From Terebella lapidaria (taxonomy: Eukaryota; Annelida; Polychaeta; Terebellida; Terebellidae), in the NCBI GenBank assembly GCA_949152475.1, contig OX424563.1:25331001-25395000 (forward strand): DNA of 64,000 nt, given 5' to 3'. The position numbers and the translations under genes were made by a program. Position 1 is the first letter of the stretch. Each line of letters begins with the position of its first letter. The notes below the pieces were generated by a model. It ran no database searches. It was not told the DNA's origin and saw only the letters and a list, made by a program, of their open reading frames with translations. Below, piece after piece: positions 42,001 to 52,937 of the stretch.

Positions 42001-45000
42001 CAGTCTATAGGAGTACGAGATCTGTACGCAGCGGACCCGTCATTGAATCAAGTACCCACTGGCGATACCATGTATTACTGGGCACATGAGTATCCAGAAA
42101 AACAGCACAATACTGACGATGTAATATTCGTGGCTGCACCAAGTGACAACCTTGTTAGCCCTGTGCCCGGAGATACAGAACCTGATATGACATTGAGCAG
42201 TGTCGGCTTACCGACTGATACTAGTCATGGGGATGAAACCCTGTACAACATGGCTCTGCAAGATTCATGTGACAATTCACAGCAAACGGATGCAGAGGGT
42301 TCGACAAATCCTTCCAAAGCAAGTGAGTTGAATAACGAGTTTTTCAATCGTTGTATACAGCCAGTTGTGGAAACCGTTTGTTTACCTGTCTCATATCATG
42401 CTGTTATCAGTGACTCATCGTTGAAATGTCTACATTCTTTGTATACTTCCAGCCTTGCAATGTAGTGAATGCGGCAAGTACTTCACTCTACGACATTCTT
42501 TGCGGCGTCATCTGAGAACTATCCATTTCATCGTAAATGTGTACAAATGTGAACTGTGTGGACACGATCATGAGACAAATGCAGAGCTTCGCAAACATAT
42601 TCGTGAAGCTCATAGTATTTTATATGAGTGATGGTTTGAAAAGTTTCAACATTTAACTTACCATTCATATAAAACAAATGTTTGTTGAATAATCGTCTGT
42701 GAGTGCTGTTTTGAATAAAATTTGTTCTCATTCATTGTTACATTCTGAGTTATTGTTCTTTATAGTTGTTAGTGTTTTATTCAGCACATCAGTTACCCAA
42801 TCGATCGATCGATTACATTATAATATTATAACTAATATTATGACTTACTTTTCAATATACTTTACCCATCTTTATTGTCTCCATACTTGTAATCATTTAC
42901 GTTTTTGTCTTTATGTGCCTGTTTGCATTACTGGTTCAGTGTGCAGAACTTTTCTGGCCATTTGCATGTAAACCACAGTAATCTGTCGAGATATATGTAT
43001 CAACCTTACACTGTTCAGTGTTCGATGATACGAACAATAATGTCTGTGACCAATGTAACAGGTAAATCTATATTCACAACTTTTTGCATGGTGTCATTGT
43101 TTCATATTGCAATACAGAATAAATTAAGTTTCTCAAAGTGAAAAAACTTTATTGAATTCCGAATTTTTAAAAACACAAATACATGGTCATAGGCAGGAGC
43201 GGGTTTGTGACTCTGAGCTAATTTTTAGGTTACCGGACCTATGGTCCGATAACCTATTGGCATGGCGTTGCGTCCGTCGTCGTCGTCGTCCGTCGTCCGT
43301 CGTCGTCCACATTTTTATCTTTTTTGTTTACAGGCGAATTTTTCTGAAATTTTGCACAAAAATATTTAAAAATAATTCAAGAAGGAGGTATTTCTTAGTT
43401 TTTCGATTTTCGCATTTTTTTCAAAATGGCGGCCGTTTTCGACGAAAAATGTCTGATTTTGGACTTTGGCGGCCATTTTCTCAAAATCTGTTCAGTAACT
43501 TTTTTTCTTTTTGATACATAACACTCCTTATATGTACTTCTATGATGTCTATAGATTTCGTTGCGCTTGAATCGCTCGAAGTGGGGCATTTTGGCCCAAA
43601 GTCGGCCCAAATGGGACTTTCCCATGTTAAATTCTCCTATGCTTTATAATGGGACACATTTTGCCTAATATCTCACTTAATATTGAGATTAGAGACTAGG
43701 AATCAATTGTGGACAAATAGGAAATGATATATGCTGAACATTCTTGTGACCTTGAATTTGACCAGTGACCTGGCTAACATCTAAAATATTAAACATTGTC
43801 CGGTAACCTATCTTTGGCCCTTGGCCTAATTTTTGGTTTGTGAGCTAATTGACCTAATTCAAACCTGATGAAATATGAATCTTCTGAAAATGACATTGAT
43901 CTGATACAAAGGAGAAGAATGGAGTGGTTTTGATTCATTTCATTTCATTCTGAATTATTCTGTATTATCACAACCCTATAGAACACTAATCTTGACAACA
44001 GCATTGCAACTGATCCAAGCACGATTATCAAGTTTTCACTCTAATGCCACTGCTACATCTATTGTGCAATAACCAGACCGAACACTAAGTTGACTGTATT
44101 GGCCTAATAAAATTAATTTTCTGTTTCTCGTCCCCGCCCCCCTGTGTTCAAAAGCAGCCTCCCGGATTTTTTTATTTGCGACTCTCAAATAAAAAATAAA
44201 AAGTGTTCCCGCCCTTATTTTGAGGATAGTGAATGATCGAGACACCGAATCACAGCAAGCAACTTGGGCATATATTTCACTTCCCTCCTTGTATTCACTC
44301 TCCTCCAAATGAGACAAATACGCTACCAATTTTCAAAAACAGTTATTCTATGTGGTTACGTGTATGTAATAATACATATAAAATTGTGATCATGGATTGA
44401 TTTACTATATTCCTTATGTATACTTCAATGGACATATTAACTACTAGAACGGTTCTCCACACTCACTCATCATTGAAATATATTATCAACTGACGGTTTT
44501 TGATAATAATACTACTGTACACAGAATCATCCTGTCTGTGTTGACTCCTAGGAAGATGGCACACCCGGCAGTAGTGCCAAGGTGCCCGGCCAAGAGCTTT
44601 CAAGCCCAAATAAATCAAGCCTCTAGAAATGAAATCATTAAAGTCATGAGTTACACATGATTTCAATTCTAAAGGCTTAATTTACTAGTATTTGGGCTTG
44701 AATGCGTCTGAGCGCAAGTGTTTTTTTTTCAATCAATCAATAAATCAAATTTATTTTCATTTCATACATTTGAAATGTCGTCCCACCAAAAATAAAAAAT
44801 AAGTGCCTCCCTACCCAATTTTCTCTTGAGCTGAGGACGGTATTTTTTTGCAAAAAAAAAGGAAAATAAAAAATAAAAAGTCTCTCCCTACCCAGTTTTG
44901 AAGAAATAGGAGGACGAGAAACAGAATATTAATTTTTTTAGGCCTTACGAAGATGAAGGGAATGGTCTTTTACTAAATGGTCATTTACTAATCACCCTGG

Positions 45001-48000
45001 AACACATCTTCCACCTGGTGCACAGTGTCTGACAAAGTGAATCGGTGATGTGACATACTTCGAGGTTTGACAGTCATGCTTGTACTTGCCTTGGGGTCGT
45101 GGTAGTGTGGTCATCTTGGTTTCCAGCAGTGGTACGATTTTATTCACAGCGGATCTGGTATGGGTTGTTCAGTGCCACTTTGAGAGGTCGTACCAGCAGC
45201 TCGTACAAGGGATGTGCTCTATGAGATGAAGTCTACTAAATTGGCTACTAAAAAGAGTATTCTAGACTTTGAAGGGCTAACCTCATCATCACTTTTGATG
45301 CTTGATGACGCCATGTGAAGTCTGCATATTCTCCCTCCCATGTTGTATCAGTCTTGTGGGCGGTTTATTCGTTTACGGATCATAGCTATTCATTGTGTTC
45401 TGGAATGTTATAAGCCCTCACCAATAGCTTGCATTATCTTCATAGACCTCGTCTTTTTTGGCACTTTTTCTGAAGTAAAAATTGTTTCAGTTTTGTGTAT
45501 CCCAGAATCATGGACACTGTCGGCATTGGTCTATTTCCAGTTGCACACCAAGTTATTTTGTTTCATATTTATATTGTTCCAGATCCAATACAAAGAGTGT
45601 ATGACAAACCCAACGTCTGGAATGAGTGCAAATTTTGTGGAGAGAGATTCTCGAGTTCCCCAAGCCTTTATCGTCACCGAAATTACAAATGCCTGGCTAA
45701 TCCTAACGTCAGGTTACGCAAAGACTGTGCTACCTGTAAATTTTGTAGCGCTTTAATGCACAAAGACGCCATGCAGAAGCATATTGAGAAACTTCACCCC
45801 AATGGATACTCTCGAATATGTGAAATCTGTGGGACGGATTTCCACAACAAAAACGCATTCAATTCCCATATGAGGAAACATGGTGGCGCGAACGTAAGCA
45901 TGAAGTGTGAGGTTTCTGAGAAGGTACTGGTAGACAAGCACGCCTTTCGGGACCACTTGTCCTTACATTCGGGTAAGATATTGCATATGATTTCATGAAT
46001 TGCCAAATTTTAAACTTGAATGAAAACGTTGCTATATTTAGGTATACCTCATGCCAGACAATGTACATGCCAAATAAAGCACATATTATCAGCATACATA
46101 CTCGGAAATAGATGTTTCATTAGCCTAATTACCTGGTTTTGCCCTTGTGATGTCAGGAATACTCATTGTAATAGTTGATTAGGTGAAAATCAGTTGGCCC
46201 ATAATTTCCGCCAAAAATGTCATATCTTCCTGATTAATCGAGATATTGATACTGTGAAAATTATATCAATCCATGATAATTACTTTATCGTCTGTCAAAT
46301 ATATGTGGCTTGAATTTAATCTGATCCAATTAAGTTGGATAAAGTGTTTCTAATTACTTTACAGCATTTTGAATTATTCTTAGAACACTTATCGTGACAA
46401 CAGCATTGCAACTGACCTAAGCATGCTATCGAATGCACATACTTGACGATATACATGAATTGGAGTGTTCCTTTAGAACTGTTTTGTCGGGATATACGAG
46501 GGAGAAAACTAGGCAAAATCATTAAAGAATGACATACTGAAACTCAGCTGACGTGACGTTGAATCTTTGTACCTTTGTATGGTTTTCGGGTGATGTATAT
46601 CTTCAAAGACCCCTTTCAAGAGATTCAATGATCAGGCGATCTTCGTCCATTTATACTATAACTCCAAGGTTGCTGAGCTGTTGTATATAGAATGACTTCT
46701 GACATTTTGCCCGTCTGGTCGGTAGCAGGTGAAGAATAATATCTTCATGAGCATTAAACAAATTCTATTAACGTATACAAAATGGGAACGCATCTTCCTC
46801 CTGGTGCACAACGTCTCCGAGATTGGCAGTGAATCGGTGATTTGACATACTTGGAGGATTGAAAATTATATTCCTCATTGCTTTGGTCTCGTGGTATGTG
46901 GTCATCTTGGTTTCCAGCAGTGGTACGATTTAGTGACACCAGGCCAGGCCTTGTATGTGTTGTTCAGTGCCACTTTGAGAGTAACGTACCAGAACGTACC
47001 AGGGCGTACCAGCACCTCGTACAAGAGATGTAAATCCTATGAAATTGCACGATCACCCATATTTTAACTGAACTCCGTAGAGCTCTTCCATAGCCTCTCT
47101 AGACATATATACCCCAAGGTGGCTCTGGAACACGATTGAGGGCAATAAATGTTTCCTCAACTGGGTCTCTTTAATCGGCTATTCCAGGTTTCGGAGGGCT
47201 AAGCTCATCATCACTTTTGACGCTATTTGACGTTATTTATGGTGTTCTGGAATGCTACAATATCTCACCAATATCTTGCATTATCTCCATAGACCACTTC
47301 TTTATTGGGACTTCACCTTTTGTGTATCTGGTAATCATGGATATTGTTTACGTTCGTCTATTTCCAGATATGCACCAAGTAATTTTGTTTAATGTTCTTT
47401 ATTGTTCCAGATCCAGTACAAAGAGTGAATGACCAACCTAACGTCTGGAATGAGTGCAAATTTTGTGGAGAGAGATTTGCGAGTTCCCCAGGCCTTTATC
47501 GTCACCGAAATTACAAATGCATGGCTAATCCTAACGTCAGGTTACGCAAAGACTGTGCTACCTGTAAATTTTGTGGGGCTTTGATGCACAAAGACGCCGT
47601 GCAGAAGCATATTGAGAAAGTTCATCCCAATGGATACTCTCGAATATGTGAAATCTGCGGGATGGATTTCCACAGTAAAAACGCATTCAAATCCCATATG
47701 AGAAAGAAGCATGGTGGCCCGAGCATAAGTGTAAAGTGTGAGATTTGTGAGAAGGTACTGGTAGACAAGTACGCCTATCGGGACCACTTAGCCATACATT
47801 CGGGTAAGATATTGATTTTTTTTTCATTAATGAAATTTGTGAAATTTTGAACGTATATGTGCAATAACTGTGATTGATTCAATGTATTTACAGTATACAA
47901 TTTGATCCAATCATCACGAGTGTATTATTTTTGGTTTGTTCAGATGAGCGACCCTTCATATGTGCTATCTGTGGCAATTCATTCAAGACACGCGCCAACC

Positions 48001-48338
48001 TCGAGAAACACGACCGATCCATCCACAGAAACCAGTACACATATCACTGTGAGAAATGTGGCCACGGAGTAGCAAAAAAACAATATCTGCTCGCGCATAA
48101 GTGTGGCCGAGTACGTAGGAAGCAAGTCAACGAAATTGGATCAATCGTGGAAGCTGCAACTTTGCAAGGGACAATGCCCGATTATGAACAGACTTACGAT
48201 AGTACGAGTGGTATCATTCTACCAAATGTGGATAATGCATACTATACAGTTGCATCAGATAATGCACCTGACGAAGGAAACCTCTTGAGGATGGATGATC
48301 AGAGTGATATCCAAACATATACTTTGTCAAATTTGTAA
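37295..48338 (+). CDS. Zinc-finger locus 2: common N-terminus plus alternative 3' modules
   Basis: Common coding exons 37295-37309, 37433-37547, 37726-37797 and 38061-39038 total 1180 bases and leave phase 1 (an A). Modules: E (41269-41658, 41771-42322, 42453-42631), F (45583-45972), G (47411-47803, 47944-48338). Products without remainder are common+E 766, common+F+last exon of G 654, and common+G 655 residues. Exon 3 is 72 bases in both loci and the intron phases match, so the loci are paralogues, arranged head to head about 11.4 kb apart. Expected role: nuclear zinc-finger regulators. Each full module closes with a stop codon and a plus-strand AATAAA, which argues for alternative last exons. 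Confidence 0.8.
39039..41268. other. Intron between the common exons and module E
   Basis: About 2.2 kb without finger-coding sequence. It holds the inverted-repeat element at 40036-40329 and otherwise nothing recognised. Confidence 0.45.
40036..40329. mobile_element. Inverted-repeat DNA element with TA flanks
   Basis: Left end CCGTATTGGTCTTAATAGTAG, right end CTATTAGGACCAATACGT, next to TA on both sides. 294 bases, no coding capacity; likely a Tc1/mariner-type MITE in an intron. Confidence 0.8.
41269..42631 (+). CDS. Module E of zinc-finger locus 2, with an extra finger exon
   Basis: Exon E1 41269-41658: CCHC finger CEFC...HRRFKC followed by NPNAR, a finger with a one-residue-short loop (CKYC...HIRRIH) and two more. 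Exon E2 41771-42322: CSLC...HYTVH, then the locus-specific CDKCGHGM...HKCDRVRRK, then an acidic tail. E2 then splices (donor AAGTGAGT at 42323, acceptor ACTTCCAG) to exon E3 42453-42631, which adds two C2H2 fingers (CSEC...HLRTIH and CELC...HIREAH) and stops at 42629. If the last intron is kept, the protein ends at 42465 instead (754 residues). A polyadenylation signal AATAAA lies at 42714-42719. No other module has a third exon. Confidence 0.83.
42714..42719 (+). terminator. Candidate polyadenylation signal, module E
   Basis: AATAAA about 85 bases after the module E stop codon. Confidence 0.6.
43227..43809 (+). mobile_element. Foldback repeat family 2, compact copy
   Basis: Ends AGGTTACCGGAC and GTCCGGTAACCT. 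The left tip is itself a hairpin (GGTTACCGGAC/GTCCGATAACC), then come CGTCCGTCGTC repeats, an AAATGGCGGCC stretch and one unit of the sequence that is tandemly repeated at 29700-30440. 583 bases, no coding capacity, superfamily unknown. Confidence 0.8.
44100..44944. mobile_element. Inverted-repeat element inside duplication unit 1
   Basis: Left end GGCCTAATAAAATTAATTTT then CTGTTTCTCGTCC; right end GGACGAGAAACAG then AATATTAATTTTTTTAGGCC. Absent from unit 2, so it inserted after the duplication or was lost from unit 2. No coding capacity. Confidence 0.7.
45583..45972 (+). CDS. Module F of zinc-finger locus 2, single-exon duplicate
   Basis: 390-base exon after TTGTTCCAG, in the right phase for the common exons. 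Very close to G1, with the same CCHC finger CKFCGERF...HRNYKC and NPNVR. The fourth finger has lost its second Cys (CEVSE here, CEICE in G1), and there is no second exon of its own. The donor is intact and in phase for exon 47944-48338. If that donor is skipped, the frame stops at 45998 and an AATAAA follows at 46073-46078, giving a short end. It is either a decaying copy or an alternative first half sharing the last exon of G. Confidence 0.7.
46073..46078 (+). terminator. Candidate polyadenylation signal behind module F
   Basis: AATAAA 75 bases after the stop reached when the module F donor is not used. It would allow F to be a one-exon terminal module. Confidence 0.4.
46366..47815 (+). repeat. 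Tandem segmental duplication, unit 2
   Basis: Second copy, carrying exon G1. Shared landmarks with unit 1 include TCTTGGTTTCCAGCAGTGGT and GTTCAGTGCCACTTTGAGAG. The copied segment ends just after the G1 donor, so the second exon (47944-48338) was not copied. Confidence 0.8.
47411..48338 (+). CDS. Module G of zinc-finger locus 2
   Basis: Exon G1 47411-47803 (393 bases): CCHC finger followed by NPNVR, a short-loop finger (CKFC...HIEKVH), CEIC...HMRKKH and an intact CEIC...HLAIH. Exon G2 47944-48338 begins DERPF, the best match in these loci to a classical TGEKPF linker, then CAIC...HDRSIH, then CEKCGHGV...HKCGRVRRK, and a tail with tyrosines and acidic residues (DNAYYTVASDNAPDE) ending TYTLSNL. 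Both borders are phase 1. Polyadenylation signal at 48517-48522. It is the most distal module of the locus. Confidence 0.85.
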
Positions 48339-48516
48339 TGATAAAATCGTGAATGTACTTTATATATGAATATGTTGTGTATTGTATGCAACTCAAGTGC
48401 TACTAGTGTATCTGAAAGGAAGTAAGATGGTAACGAGGAATGAGCATTGTTGACCATTCTATGTATTATAATACCGTGTTTATATTTTTCATCTGTGATT
48501 GATATGTGGTAAATGT

Positions 48517-48522
48517 AATAAA
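48517..48522 (+). terminator. Candidate polyadenylation signal, module G
   Basis: AATAAA about 180 bases after the stop codon, the last clear signal of locus 2. Confidence 0.55.
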
Positions 48523-49868
48523 ATTGACAGTGGTGAGTAAATTTGTTATGTTACTGTGTGCGATATCACAGGTGAATTCAATATGGTACATATCCAGCAA
48601 ATTGAAAGGAATAGAAATCACCTTGTGAATCACCTCGTAATGAGGTAATACTGAAAGTTGTTACTAGGTATAAATGGCACATTGTCCTTCAGTGAACACT
48701 CGTCTGATGATCTGTTGGCATGGCGTCTGTCGTCCTTTGTCATCATCGTCGTACGTCCATTATAATCTCACACACGTCAAAGATACCCTAAATTGCTTTT
48801 TAAAATTTTTTATTGGTTGCGAGACCGATAGGTTTATGTGGTGAAACAAGTGTTCAGGTTTACTCGTAATTGACGTTGTGACGTCAGGAACTGGGTTTGG
48901 AGGTGCGAGGGAGGGTTTGAGGTGCAGTTGGTGATATGCCGACAGCTTTTGATGTTGAGGATGTGGAGCCAGTCAGGTCCGAGACCAGCTTGTAAAGTCT
49001 CCACTTTGTACTCAATTGTCACTCTTGTTAATCAGTGAACTGTTTCCAGACTCGACCTGGGTGTCCAGGTTTTTATGAAGGATAACGCTTCCGTGGTAGG
49101 ATAAAAAATTGAGTTTATTTTCTGTTAGGACTGTGTCCACGAAGATACAAAATACGAATTGTTCTCAGTTCCTAAATTTTGAAGGACTAGCCCCTACTGG
49201 TAAACTAGCCGGCTTCCCTGGTCGAAATCATCTAAGTAAAAGCGCGGAATCGTGAGGTGGGATGGGTTTTATACCACCGAGAACTCACAGTAAAGGCGCG
49301 GTCAGAGCAAGCTTCTCAATATAAGCCACCCTGAGTGGGTGACGGCCTCCCCGAGCAATGGCCATGCTTGGCTGCCCTAGTATCGACCAGATTTCGTGGA
49401 GTCTCTCTCTCTTTCGGGCGATGCCCATGACAGTGAGACGACATCAATCAATTAACAACTTGCTTCAACTGACCCGACGTGGGAATTCTCGGTTCACACA
49501 CCTGCAAGCCCCGAGTGAAAAACAGAACTATATATCTGTGAACCCGCCATTACGTTTGGGAGAAAGATCACGACTTCGTAATTTATATTTTTCAATAAAA
49601 TAATTTTGAAATTCTCTTTTAGCATTCCTAGGATGACTTGCAAGTAACCTGAATACCAGCCCACACACGAGATGTCTCCGTGACCTGAAGTTTACAGTAA
49701 ACAACATATTTATAGAATGTATACCTGTACGTGATTACGAACAATTATTAAATATCTAATAAATAATAATTAAACATCTAATAATTGAAAACTCCAATAT
49801 TCATACACAAGGGTTGACATTTACACTTGCCCCTTTCTTTTCCAGTTGAAAAATTGCACCGGATGTTT
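48523..49868. other. Intergenic, no supported gene
   Basis: 48700-48790 has a short stretch like the start of foldback family 2 (TGTTGGCATGGCGTCTGTCG). The rest (to 49868) shows no coding sequence or repeat I can name. Confidence 0.4.
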
Positions 49869-52306
49869 AGGTTACCGGACCTATGGTCCGATAACCTATT
49901 GCCGTTGCGTCCGTCTGTCGTCCGTCGTCCGTCCACATCTGTATCTTTAAAGTTTACAGGCGGATTTTTCTGAAATTTTGCACAAAAACGCCTGAAAATA
50001 TTTCAAGAGGGTTTTTTTTTTAGTTTTAGAAGATTTTCGCATTTTTCCCAAAATGGCGGCCATTTTTAACGAAAAATGACCAATTTTGGACTTTGGCGGC
50101 CATTTTCTCGAAAACTGTCTGATCAGTTTTGAGATTTTTGTTTTAAAAGATTCCCTTTATTTACCCCTATGATGTGTTTAAGTTTTGTTGCCCTTGAATC
50201 GCCGGTCTCCGCGTGGCGGTCATTTTGAATTTTTGACGTGTTGGCGGAAAATTTTTTTTTCGCCCCAAATCGCATTACTATCCATTTGGGGTCATTTCCA
50301 TCCAAAAAAAAAATTTTCTACCTTTGAAAAAAAATTTGGACTTTTTTCCTTCATAATGAGAGCTGCCAGAGCAGTACTCCTAGAACGCTTGAAGATTAAA
50401 CTTAGAAATTGGCACTTTCAAATGGGAAGTCATATATGGCGACTTGTGTGGTGACCTTGAATTTGACCTTGGATGACCTTGAAAGGTCAAAACAGCCATT
50501 TTTGGGTCGAAAAATGCCCATGTTTAGATAGATAGATAGATAGATAGATTTATTTCAAATCATGTACACTATACAACATATGATTGCTCACAGAATATTT
50601 ACAATACATGACTTGGGGGTATCCCAAAGATCCAGAGGATCTGTAACAACCAGAGAGATATATGACCGCTATGTACAAGTAAATGACATTGATTGTAGAG
50701 ACACACCAGAAAAAAAACTATTTTATATGAAATTGATATAGTATAAGTACACCACCACCAAGATAAAGGGGAAAACATGTACATAAAAAGCCACACCCAG
50801 ATAAAAATAACACTACAACCGGTTTGATGATAACTGAGAGGTAATTCCCACCAAAGCTAACAGATGAATCAATGTATTAAATCCCAGCCCCTAAAACCGG
50901 CAAGATAATGAAAAGTTGGGAAATGCCCCAGTCTCAGAACCCACCCACCACCCATGAGTCCTTCGCCGGTAGGTCTAAATGAATAATGAGATGAGCCCAG
51001 CCCCAGACCTATCACCCCACCCATGAAACCTTTCCCCAGTGAATCTAGAAGTATTATTATACGTGCTGAGCAAGTTTGTTATTAGGCAGTTAATGGCTGG
51101 AGCTCGTTGGACACTGTGATTATATATTATTCATATTTATCAATGTAAGAGTATTTTAATCGCGAGCCAAAGCATTTCACATTGCGAGCTTCCTTTACAT
51201 GATTGGGAAGATTGAGCCATAGCGTTGGGGCTTGTAGAACAAAACTTTTGAAAACTATATCGGTTAGGTACGGATTTAAGTGGTAGTTATCTTGGTTTCT
51301 TGTGCTGTACTTGTGAATGTCTTGATTTCGAGTGTACGTGTTCAAAAGAGGCGCAGGTAGGTCATTGTTATTGTATCGAAACATGAAAGTTGCAAGTTGG
51401 ATATTGTACAAATCACTGAGATTGAGAATTCCCAAAGCTTTGAAGATCGGGGCAGCATGTTCATTATATTTAGCATTTGCAATGCATCTGACGGCCTTCT
51501 TTTGTGCTATTACAAGTGAGTGGATATGCGTTTTTCGTGCCGAACCCCACAATAATAAGCCATATGTTAAATAAGGATGGATAAGGCTGTAATAGATCAT
51601 TTTGAGATTGCGAGATGATACAAACTTTTTTGCTGTTTGAACTGCATAAATGCCACTAGTTATTTTTTTCTTGCAATAATCAATGTGGTCGCGCCACTCT
51701 AGTTTACTGTCTATATAAATTCCAAGAAATTTAACACAAGAGACTTGTTCAAGTACTATACCATCAATTAACAATTGTTCATGAACAGGACTATAAGAGC
51801 GTTTGTTTGAAAGTAACATGTAATGTGTTTTATTTGCATTCAACGATAATTTATTGGCTTTGCACCTTGTCTGTCTTCAATCGATAACTGTCTGATCACT
51901 TTTGAGATTTTTATTTTCAAAACATAGTAATTGGGGTTTTTTGACATTGTGTTTAAAGATGTATATAGTGTGTAAAGTGCCTTGAATTGCTCAAAAGGCT
52001 CGAAATCTAGGCTGAATAGGCCTCAAATTTAATTTTTGGTCGTTTTCCTTCAAATTTATTGGATCAGTTTTGAGATTTTTGTTATATAACATCCTGATTG
52101 GGGTCCCTGATGGTGCTATATCTCAGTATCGCGTTCAACAAGAAATGTGTAAATTTTGTCTCTAGACAAAAGACTTTTAGATAGACCTTGTATTTGTATT
52201 TTGAACATACATGAATGCAAGGTTATATGCTGCTCACTTAATGATGACATTGAAGTTCACGAAGATGACCACCTGTCGTGTTTCAACTAAAATTGTCCGG
52301 TAACCT
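49869..52306 (+). mobile_element. Foldback repeat family 2, copy holding a LINE fragment
   Basis: Left end AGGTTACCGGACC at 49869 and right end GTCCGGTAACCT at 52295-52306, the same tips as 43227-43809. Core AAATGGCGGCC and CTGTCTGATCA sequence is found on both sides of the LINE fragment. The CTGTCTGATCA block occurs again after the LINE, so two family copies or an internal duplication may be involved. Confidence 0.65.
50525..51880 (-). mobile_element. 5'-truncated LINE, C-terminal part of the reverse transcriptase ORF
   Basis: Minus-strand reading with a coding part 51880-51127 that ends in a stop. Landmarks are NKLSLNANKTHYML, QVSCVKFLGIYIDSKLEW, and SLIHPYLTYGLLLWG, the usual thumb and downstream region of CR1/L2/Jockey-group elements. 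A 3' untranslated region of about 600 bases ends in AATAAA-like sequence and a tail of TCTA repeats (50525-50549), as expected for target-primed insertion. Only the last ~250 codons are present; the start was never copied. Exact clade uncertain. Confidence 0.85.
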
Positions 52307-52549
52307 ATCTTAGCCCTTGGGCTAATATTCACCTACCAGTTATATATATATATATAAATGTAAAGGTCATACATGGAAATATGATAATTACAGACAATAT
52401 GAGTTAGTCAAAATAACGTATATATAGTCACACAAGCATACGAGGCTCAAAATTACGATAAATGCATGTCATTGGCATTACAATCAAGGCGACTTTAACC
52501 ACCACGGGCACATTTCGTGGGCAACGGACCTTACTGAGCAATGATATAC

Positions 52550-52583
<34 letters not shown>

Positions 52584-52937
52584 TACTCAGATATGCGAAG
52601 GCGGATTCACATCGAAACTGTCGACAACGAATCAGTGCTCAACGAATCAGTGCCACAACCAACAATTATACCTCCTTTAGGCGGAGATGCTTCTATTCAC
52701 AATCTTGTACGAGATTGATCACGCCTCTGAACTATTCAAAAGCAACGTGATATCACGTACATCAATAAACTAACTCAAATCTTCGAAATCTATAGCGGAC
52801 AGCATGACTCCAGTTTAATTGAATTACGGACCCTCTTACATATTTTCTTGGGATAACTGATGGGTCTTGTCAGCACGCGATCTTACATCGGCCATTACAG
52901 TGGACCAGGCTGAAATAGGGGGTGCGGGGGTTTTAAC
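52307..52937. other. AT microsatellites and unassigned sequence
   Basis: TA-dinucleotide runs at about 52340-52357 and 52556-52583. The rest up to the env fossil may include one end of that element, but I could not define an LTR. Confidence 0.45.

Larger units (their letters stand above)
43940..46000 (+). repeat. Tandem segmental duplication, unit 1
   Basis: Matches unit 2 (46366-47815) in order: a TTGACAACAGCATTGCAACTG landmark, then from about 44990 a long similar stretch through the upstream intron and the first exon of the module. It is longer than unit 2, partly because of an inverted-repeat element at 44100-44944. It carries module F. Confidence 0.8.
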
